A DNA stretch of 64,000 nt, taken from contig JAQMRL010000001.1 in the NCBI GenBank assembly GCA_035578175.1, positions 375,291,220-375,355,219 on the forward strand, read 5' to 3'. Below, piece by piece: positions 57,402-64,000 of this stretch. Positions within the stretch are counted from its first letter, which is position 1; the number at the start of each line of letters is the position of its first letter. Origin of the DNA: Catonia carolina. Taxonomy: Eukaryota; Arthropoda; Insecta; Hemiptera; Achilidae. The notes beneath the pieces were generated by a model. It saw only the letters and a list, made by a program, of their open reading frames with translations, was not told the origin of the DNA and made no database searches. Both the position numbers and the translations under genes were made by a program.

Positions 57402-58292
57402 ATGAATACGAAAAATATTGATAGTTTCTTTTTACCTAGTCAGAGTTATAAAAAAAGGCAAAGGGCGAACAGCTCACCGGAACAGGTAGACTTGGAAAAA
57501 GTGAAAAAACGTGATTGCCGTGATAGCATGTCTGAACAAGGAGTTATTCCCGAGGCTTTAAAGACATTTTTAACCGGTTTTTAATCTCGCATTAGTGATA
57601 AAATTGATAAAAAACTATCGAGGTTGCCATCTAAAGACGATTTAGCAGTGTTGATAAATGAGGTTAAGGCTTTATCAGAAGATAATAAAAAAATAAAGCA
57701 GGAGTTAAGGGAGTTGAAAATAAAAAATAACGGGATGTTACAGCGTGTTATAGAGTTGGAAAATCGTTCCAGACGGAATAATTTGATATTTAGAGGTTTA
57801 AATTACGAGAGTCGTAATGCGGACTTTATAAAAATAGTAAAAGACTTTTGTGTAACATTTTTGGGTGCGCGTGACGATATAATGATTAATCGGGGGCATG
57901 TTCTGGGAATGAGAACGAATGGTGGACCAATAATTGCACATATACCCAACGATACAGATATTCGGTTTATATTGAAGAATAGTAATAGGTTGAGGGGTAC
58001 TAATTATGTGATTCACAGAGATTTTGCACCGGAAACGAGGAAAAAACGAGCCAAACTCTTTAGGTTGTGTAAAGAAGTTAGGCAGCAAAGACCGGATGTT
58101 AATGCAGTAGTGGAAGTGGATCGGTTGGTCATAAACAGAACTGTCTTTGGCGTAGAAGATGACCGGCTTCTAGGCGTCAATGGTGAGGATGGCTTGAAGA
58201 AGGTTAAAGAATCGTTTGGTGAAGATCTAGCAAGGGTGCTGCAGGGAATACTTGTAAAGTCCGGTGAGGAAAAGGGTGGAAGAAATGATTGA
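57402..58292 (+). pseudogene. LINE ORF1, coiled-coil RNA-binding protein, one internal stop
   Basis: ATG 57402 (MNTKNIDSFFLPSQS) reads to TGA 58290-58292 with one in-frame TAA at 57582-57584. The N-terminus is basic and Ser-rich. Residues about 75-125 form a heptad-rich coiled coil (LAVLINEVKALSEDNKKIKQ, LRELKIK, VIELENRSRRNNLIFRGL). This is followed by an L1-ORF1-like fold region with VLGMRTNGGPIIAHI, RFILKNSNRLRGTNYVIHRD and FAPETRKKRAKLFRL. Proteins of this type trimerise through the coil and bind the element RNA. About 296 codons, a normal ORF1 size. Downstream ORF2 lies in the same frame directly after the stop. Confidence 0.85.
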
Positions 58293-61200
58293 GGGGTAGC
58301 CGTCAGTCGGAATTTAGTTAGTGGTGGGGAACAGGAGATAAGTGTGGTTGTGTACAATGTAGCCGGCCTCAAGGGTAAGTCGTTTGAAATAAGTAGTATT
58401 GTTAGTAATTATGATATTTTTGTATTAACAGAAACATTTGTAGAAAGGGGTGAAGAACAGGAATATTTTTCGTATTTTAGGGGGTTCAAATTGTTTTGGG
58501 AATATGGTGTTAGGGAATCGGGTTTTGGTAGGGCAAAAAAGGGGAAAGTAATAGGAATTAAAAATTGTTATGATGAGAATAAAATAAAAATATTAGATTT
58601 AAATGGTGTGAATGTAGTGCAAGTCCTTGCAGGTAATGGAAATATTACGTGCATTATACCGGTGTACTTGAGTGGTGGTGTGGATTTGGATTGGGAGAGG
58701 GATTATGGTGAGTTGTGGGAGTGTGTAGCGTTGTGTGGTGAAAGAGGAAGTATGATTGTGATGGGAGATTGGAATGGGAGAGTTGGTAGCTTGCAGGATT
58801 TATCGGAGTTGAGTGAGTGGAATGTTGGTGAGCAAATGATTGCTGAAAGGCGAAAATCAAAGGATATGTGTGTTAACAATAGGGGAAGAAAGATTTTAGA
58901 GCTGTGTGAATCATTTAATCTGATTATATTGAATGGTAGAACAGTGGGTGATGAGAAAGGAGAGTATACATTTTTAAGCAATAGGGGTTCCTCGGTGATC
59001 GACTTGTGCTGTGTTTCTGATGAAACAATTAGTATAGTCAAAAAATTCGGCGTAGTTTCCGAATTTTTATCAGATCATTTTCCGGTAGAAGTTAGATTGA
59101 TGGTAGGTGTTCAGAGGCGTGAAAACGGTGTAGTCTTGCCGCTTTTGCCAAAGATAACCTGGAGTAGGGTTGACGAAGAAGAGTTTTCAGGAAAATTGGC
59201 GATTATGTGCGGATCTGTTACTGAACTGCCTGAAAATAGTGAGGTAGCTTTAAGGTTAGTAAATGACCTTATATACAGGTCAGCTAGTGTTAATGTAGCG
59301 ACGGATACCCGAAGCAACAGAAAGGGCGGCGGCGCAAGGTGTGAATGGTTTGACGGTGATTGTAGAAAAAAGAGAGAGCGTGTGTTTGCACTATTAAAAT
59401 TATATAGGCGATTAAATTCGCTGCAAGTTAAAGAGGAGTATTTACAGTGTGTAAAGTGTTATAAGCAATTATGTAAAAACAAAAAATCAGAGTATCATAA
59501 GAGATTAAGAGCAAAATTTAGTAAAGTAAGGGATAGTAAGGGGTTGTGGGAACTATTAAGAAAATTTAATAAAAAGGAATTTAAAATGTCAGAAAACATT
59601 AAAACGGAGAAATGGGTTGAATATTTTAGTCGAGTTTTTACAGTGGGGGATAATGTAGCAACACACTATGCAGTGTCTAACATAAGAGAGAATGAATTAG
59701 ATCGAGACTTGGAAATGTGGGAATTAGATCTAGTACTCAAAAAGTTACGTAACAATAAGGCTCCTGGTCTTAATAGGATCCCTGCGGAATTTTATAAAAA
59801 CGCGCCAGTTGAGTATAAAGAATTAATGGTAAAATTTTACAATAATATATTTGATGAAGGTAATGTACCGACAGACTTTAAGAATTCAATCATTTTTCCG
59901 TTACATAAAAAAGGAGACTATCAGGATGTACATAATTATAGGGGGATCTCTTTCATAGACGCAAATGCTAAAATATTTTCGGGCATTCTGTTAGAAAGAT
60001 TGCAGAAATGGGTGGATGGTAAGGGATTGTTAAAGGAAAATCAGGGTGGTTTTCGTAAAGGTTATTCTGCAATTGACAATATTTTTGTGCTACATAATAT
60101 TATAAGATTAAGGTTAAGTAGGCCGCGGGGAAAAGTTTATTGTTATTTCGTGGATTTTAAGGGGGCTTTTGATGGGATTGATCGTGAGGCGCTGTTTTAT
60201 AAACTGTGTGTTTTGGGAGTTTCGCTTAAGTTCATTAACGTGCTAAGAGCCCTGTATCGGTTTAGTAGTTCTAGGGTTTGGTGCAGGGGTGGCTTGACTC
60301 GAGATTTCTTTACTGAAAGTGGTGTTAAGCAGGGTTGTCTTTTGTCACCTTTGCTTTTTTCACTGTTCTTGAATGATATTTGCACGTGGGTTGGAGGAGG
60401 ATTGGCTATCGGCGACTTAGTGATTAACTCTCTTCTCTATGCGGATGATGTGGTTTTAATGGCTGATAGTCCACGCACACTTCAGAGTATGATAAATAGT
60501 TTAAAGCAGTATTGTGAGAGGTGGAATTTAGTTATAAATAATACTAAGTCAAAAATAGTGGTTTTTAGAAGGGGTGGTAGATTAGCTAAGAGCGAGAGAT
60601 GGTATTATGGTGTTGGGACCAATCGAAGTTGTAAGTGAATACAAATATTTAGGGGTAACATTTTCATCGATGCTTTCTTTTTCCACACACTTTAGGAGTA
60701 GAGTAACGGTAGCAAAATTTGGGCTAAATACTATGTGGAATAAATTCTTTCTTAAAGATGAGATACCGGTATCTGCAAAATGGGGAGTATTTAATGCTGT
60801 AAGTAGGGCAGTTGTAGCATATGCTGGGCAAGTCTGGGGGTATATGGAGAGGGAGGAGTTGGAAAATTTTGTAAGAGTTTTTGTAAAAAAATTATTCGGG
60901 TTGCCAAAAAACACCCCAAATTACATTTTATATTTAGAATCTGGGGTTGAGTTAATGTGGGTGCATACATTGAGACTCCATTTTGAGTATGTAATGAAAA
61001 CATTGAAATTGTCGGACCACCGTTTTCCATATAAGATAGCTATTAAGTGTGTAAAGGATAATAAATGTTGGTACGGGGACTGGAAAAAGATATTTACGGC
61101 ATATGACTTAGTTTTGCCGGAATGTACGGGCGACTGGGAGTTGACAACGGTAAGATGGAGATCGGTATGGGAGCAATTGATAATAAAGATAAAAAGCGAT

Positions 61201-61614
61201 GTTAACAATAAGTGGTTGGATAGATTACAGCGGTCTCAGTATCATTCTGCTTATGCTTTATTAAGAACTGATAGTGAAAGTAAAAGCTATATTAATGATG
61301 GTAATAAACGAAGTTTTATGACAACTATATTTAAGATAAGGGGGTCTTTATATCAGCTGAATCATCGTCCAGGTAGGGAGCAAAATAATTTGATCTGCTC
61401 GTTATGTAATAGTAGGGAGAATGAAGATATTTTTCATTTTCTTGGTAGATGTTCAGTACTGGCGGAAATTCGAAAAGTGTGGTTTGGAATGACCGTATTG
61501 AATAACGATTATGTCATTGAATTTTTAAATGGAAAGGATTGGAAGTGCTTGGCAGGTTACGTGAGAGAAGTTTGGAGTTACAGGTACGAATTGATTATCG
61601 AGTACAACAGTTAA
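58293..61614 (+). pseudogene. LINE ORF2, endonuclease-reverse transcriptase, one frameshift
   Basis: The frame is open directly after the ORF1 stop. There is no ATG before the endonuclease (first usable start GTG 58344). The APE endonuclease has VVYNVAGLKG, VLTETFVE, IVMGDWNGRVG, VIDLCCVSD and LSDHFPVEV, with catalytic residues present. RT has NNKAPGLNRIPAEFYKN, HNYRGISFIDANAKIF, NQGGFRKGYSAIDNIF, YFVDFKGAFDGID (motif A Asp), GVKQGCLLSPLLFSLFLND and LLYADDVVLMAD. A frameshift at about 60610-60625 splits WYYG from IEVVSEYKYLGVTF; the second part runs to TAA 61614. It includes a C-terminal CLC---E--DIFHFLGRC motif (about 61395-61455), the CCHC-like knuckle of I-group LINEs. About 1100 codons in total. 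Otherwise intact, so probably a recent copy. Confidence 0.88.
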
Positions 61615-61834
61615 ATTCAAATGAAGGTGTAATAAATGGAGTTACTGAGAGTTACAGGTGTGAGTGGGCATGAAAGCGCGTGAGTGTTTGTTAGTAAATT
61701 TGTATGTGACGGACGGGTATAATTGTGCATAAAGGGAGGCTGCATTGTGCATGACATACTTTGTTTTGTTTTTATAATATTGAAAAAAAAATTGTTTAAG
61801 TTTAAAGAGTTATGTTATTTTCTGTTTATAAGCT

Positions 61835-63004
61835 TCTTCTTCTTAAAGTTCCATCTCCTATCGGAGGTTGGATATCATAATGGCTATGGTCACTTTACTG
61901 GCTGCTGCTCTGAATAGTTGCAATGAACTACAGTTGAACCATTCTCTAAGATTCCTCAGCCAGGAGATGCGTCTTCTTCCTACGCCTCTTCTTCCTCGGA
62001 TCCTTCCCTGCATAATAATTCTCAGCAACTCATATTTTTCTCCTCTGGTTATGTGACCCAAATATTCTAGTTTTCTTGTTTTTATACTCTTCATAACTTC
62101 CAACTCCTTATTTAAACGTCGGAGCACCTCAACATTGGTAACCTTTTGGACCCACTGAATTTTCAATATTCTCCTGTAACACCACATTTCGAACGCTTCT
62201 ATCTTCTTTATGTGTTGTTTCTTCAATGTCCAAGCTTCCATCCCATATAGTACGATAGAAAATACATAACATCTTAGAGCCCTCAATCTGAGAGGTAACT
62301 GAAGGTCTTTGTTTGTTAGCATTGTCTTCAATTTTATGAATGCTTGCCTTGCAGTTTCAATTCGTACTTTAATTTCTTTACTTTGGTCATTCTTGCCATC
62401 AACCCAGGTTCCCAGATATTTGTATGTCTCTACTTTTTCTATTTGGGTTTGCTCTATTGTTAATGTTTCATTTCCATGTTCTGCTCTCGAGGCAATCATA
62501 AATTTAGTCTTTCTCTCATTTATTCTAAGTCCATATCCAATGCAATGATCGTTAACTCTATTCACCAACTCTTGCAGCGACTCCAGGGTGTCTGCCATCA
62601 CAACAGTGTCATCAGCGAATCTTATGTTATTTACTATCCTTCCACCCACAGAGATTCCATCACTCAGTTCTGTTATGGCTTCTTGAAATATGGCTTCACT
62701 ATACATGTTGAACAGTAGTGGCGACAAAACACAACCCTGTCTTACTCCTCTCTTTACATCAATATTCTCGGACTTTTGTTCTTCGACCTTTATATTGGCC
62801 TTTTGATTCCAATACAGATTGATGATGATTCGCAAATCTCGTCTGTCTATATTTTTGTTTTTCAATAATTCTATTAGTTTTTCATGTCGGACCCTGTCAA
62901 ATGCTTTTTCAAAATCAATGAAACAGGCATATATATCGATGTTCATATCTAAGCATCTTTGAGAAAGGACATTAAAAGCAAACAATGCCTCTCTTGTTCC
63001 CAAT
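61835..63004 (-). mobile_element. 5'-truncated RTE-like LINE nested in the 3' UTR of the larger LINE
   Basis: The target duplication TGTTTATAAGCT lies at 61823-61834 and 63005-63016. The element strand is minus, with a short AAG-type simple tail at its 3' end (61835-61845). Confidence 0.92.
61858..63003 (-). CDS. Reverse transcriptase 3' half of the nested LINE, uninterrupted frame
   Basis: The frame is open from the truncation point (63003, not a real start; the codon is TTG) to the stop at 61858-61860, 381 codons without any disruption. It holds LGTREALFAFNVL, YACFIDFEKAFDRV (motif A), RGVRQGCVLSPLLFNMYSEA, NIRFADDTVVMADTLESLQE with intact FADD, the thumb YKYLGTWVDGKND, the C-terminal IVLYGMEAWTLKK box, then AFEMWCYRRILKIQWVQKV and RGRRGVGRRRISWLRNLREW. 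The wording is RTE/BovB-like, related to but distinct from the LINE at 29733-33099. Endonuclease and fingers are absent. It lies antisense to its host LINE. The undamaged frame marks it as the youngest layer of the nest. Confidence 0.9.
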   Translation of the reverse strand: MGTREALFAFNVLSQRCLDMNIDIYACFIDFEKAFDRVRHEKLIELLKNKNIDRRDLRIIINLYWNQKANIKVEEQKSENIDVKRGVRQGCVLSPLLFNMYSEAIFQEAITELSDGISVGGRIVNNIRFADDTVVMADTLESLQELVNRVNDHCIGYGLRINERKTKFMIASRAEHGNETLTIEQTQIEKVETYKYLGTWVDGKNDQSKEIKVRIETARQAFIKLKTMLTNKDLQLPLRLRALRCYVFSIVLYGMEAWTLKKQHIKKIEAFEMWCYRRILKIQWVQKVTNVEVLRRLNKELEVMKSIKTRKLEYLGHITRGEKYELLRIIMQGRIRGRRGVGRRRISWLRNLREWFNCSSLQLFRAAASKVTIAIMISNLR

Positions 63005-63210
63005 TGTTTATAAGCTACAATAATAATATTATTACCTATTGTATCTATATTGTATTATTAAATTAATTTTAATTTTTATCTTATCAATCCGGCTGACGAC
63101 CAGTTGGTCAAGTCCGTAAGTGAATTTTTCATTTTGGTATCTATCTTTTTTGTATTGTTGTTTTTCTTTTATCTTGAATGTATTTGTAATTGTTCTGTTT
63201 AAAATAAATT

Positions 63211-63212
63211 CA

Positions 63213-63258
<46 letters not shown>
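63211..63258 (+). repeat. (ATT)n tail of the 57061-63260 LINE
   Basis: A pure ATT run directly between the 3' UTR and the target duplication. Confidence 0.95.
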
Positions 63259-63261
<3 letters not shown>

Positions 63262-64000
63262 ATGTAGTACCCCATTGTAGAGATCTTTCGAGTTCTTAAG
63301 GAAATTAAAAATTGGTTTCTGTTGCTGCTAAATGTTAACACGGTTTTTTAAAAAATCTCGAGTGTTCATTCGATACCGACACAAAGAAACATAAACAAAA
63401 GAGAGTTATCTATTTTTCCTAGTTGTTCGATTTTTGTAACCTAATTTTTGGCCAGTAATGTATCATATTTTTAAGGGAATGACTTTATACAACTGTACAT
63501 AAATATTACGTACGTAGAAGACAACTGAAAAATCAAATTCAAAATGTCTTGCGACGAAACTAAGTCAATATCCCACCGGGTAAGAAAATATACCTCATTA
63601 ATCCGTTTTATAACAAGAAAACTATTTTGCTCTACCAACGAGCATTAGTCGAAAAATAATAATCAACGGTCTGACAAAATGATGATATAATGGCCGATGT
63701 AATTTCGAAAAAGGTTTTCTGGCTTTACTCATATTTCATTAGTTCCTGTTTTTTAAGATGGATGAAATTTATTGTGGCCATAATGAAAAGGTAGAGTGTT
63801 AAACATTTTTTGCACGTAATTTGCTAGTTCCTGACCGTAAATATGTATTCATTTTTATCACAGGGTCAGCCAATTATATGACTAAAGCACGTAAGAACAG
63901 AAGAGGTAGAGGTATAAATGACACTACTCAGAGTTATCTCATCTGAGATTCTTGAATTTCATTTTACAATCAAACCTTGTTGATAATGAAATACAGGTGT

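Larger units (their letters stand above)
57061..63260 (+). mobile_element. Two-ORF non-LTR retrotransposon (LINE), full-length, with nested LINE
   Basis: The 14-bp target duplication AATATGTAGTACCC lies at 57050-57063 and 63259-63272; exact ends are ambiguous by a few bases. It has a 5' UTR of about 340 bp, ORF1 57402-58292, ORF2 58293-61614, a 3' UTR with AATAAA at 63203-63208, and an (ATT)n tail rather than poly(A). A second LINE (61835-63004) sits in the 3' UTR. The simple-repeat tail and ORF1 type point to the I/Ingi/Vingi neighbourhood, but the clade is not settled. Confidence 0.9.
56632..64000 (+). repeat. Duplicated unit, copy 2, split by a LINE, runs off the window
   Basis: 56632-57060 matches 54763-55195 and 63261-64000 matches 55190-55934, with few differences (for example a divergent block near 56880-56930). 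The 6.2 kb between is the LINE insertion. Confidence 0.9.

Noticed and set aside
58654..59317. Minus-strand ORFs of 68-112 codons
   Set aside because: Shadows of LINE ORF2, whose endonuclease motifs lie on the plus strand here.

Overview
This is strongly AT-rich, gene-poor eukaryotic DNA, almost certainly from an insect or other arthropod. The evidence is its mix of transposons: Tc1/mariner (IS630 superfamily), irritans/cecropia-like mariner, pogo-like, PIF/Harbinger and piggyBac-like DNA elements, RTE/BovB-type and Jockey-type non-LTR retrotransposons, and tRNA-derived SINEs. I recognise no intact host protein-coding gene, no rRNA, no CRISPR array and no prokaryotic gene organisation. A hemipteran-like genome is a guess from the style of the repeats, not a demonstrated assignment.

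Layout. 0-10.7 kb holds three relatives of one IS630/Tc1 transposase group (272-1641 complete with long TIRs; 5092-6795 shattered; 9910-10690 internally deleted), a Jockey-like reverse transcriptase relic, a pogo-like element with a SINE inside it, and a 74-bp tandem repeat (7924-8331). 11-28 kb is AT-rich sequence with several copies of an unclassified repeat ('H'), antisense LINE 3' ends (13.9, 17.8 and 22.4 kb), SINEs, a Harbinger-like element with inverted arms (25711-27355), and one isolated GC- and CpG-rich island (15850-16530) that contains a 60-nt open segment bounded by good splice signals. 28-39.9 kb holds a full-length RTE LINE (29733-33099, 13-bp target duplication) between two inverted repeat arms, a mariner (36061-38430) carrying a nested pogo-like element, and an antisense LINE relic. 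40-53.7 kb is mostly unrecognised AT-rich DNA with SINEs, a pogo-like element, a piggyBac-like element with TTAA duplications, a large (TC)n/(TATC)n array and a degenerate mariner.

53.7-64 kb is the most structured part. A Harbinger element with two convergent broken ORFs is followed by a unit that occurs twice (from 54763 and from 56632). The second copy is split by a LINE of about 6.2 kb (57061-63260), whose 3' UTR was in turn hit by an RTE-type LINE fragment (61835-63004). The uninterrupted first copy shows the unoccupied site, so the insertion is read directly from the window. Both copies begin with a dense cluster of CCAAT boxes and CRE-like TGACGTCA/ACGTCA sites.

No set of genes here works together as a pathway; coding sequence is mobile-element proteins in various states of decay. 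Seven of eight LINE pieces lie on the minus strand, and the only good candidate exon is on the plus strand. This fits a large plus-strand gene whose intron covers the window, but it is an inference.
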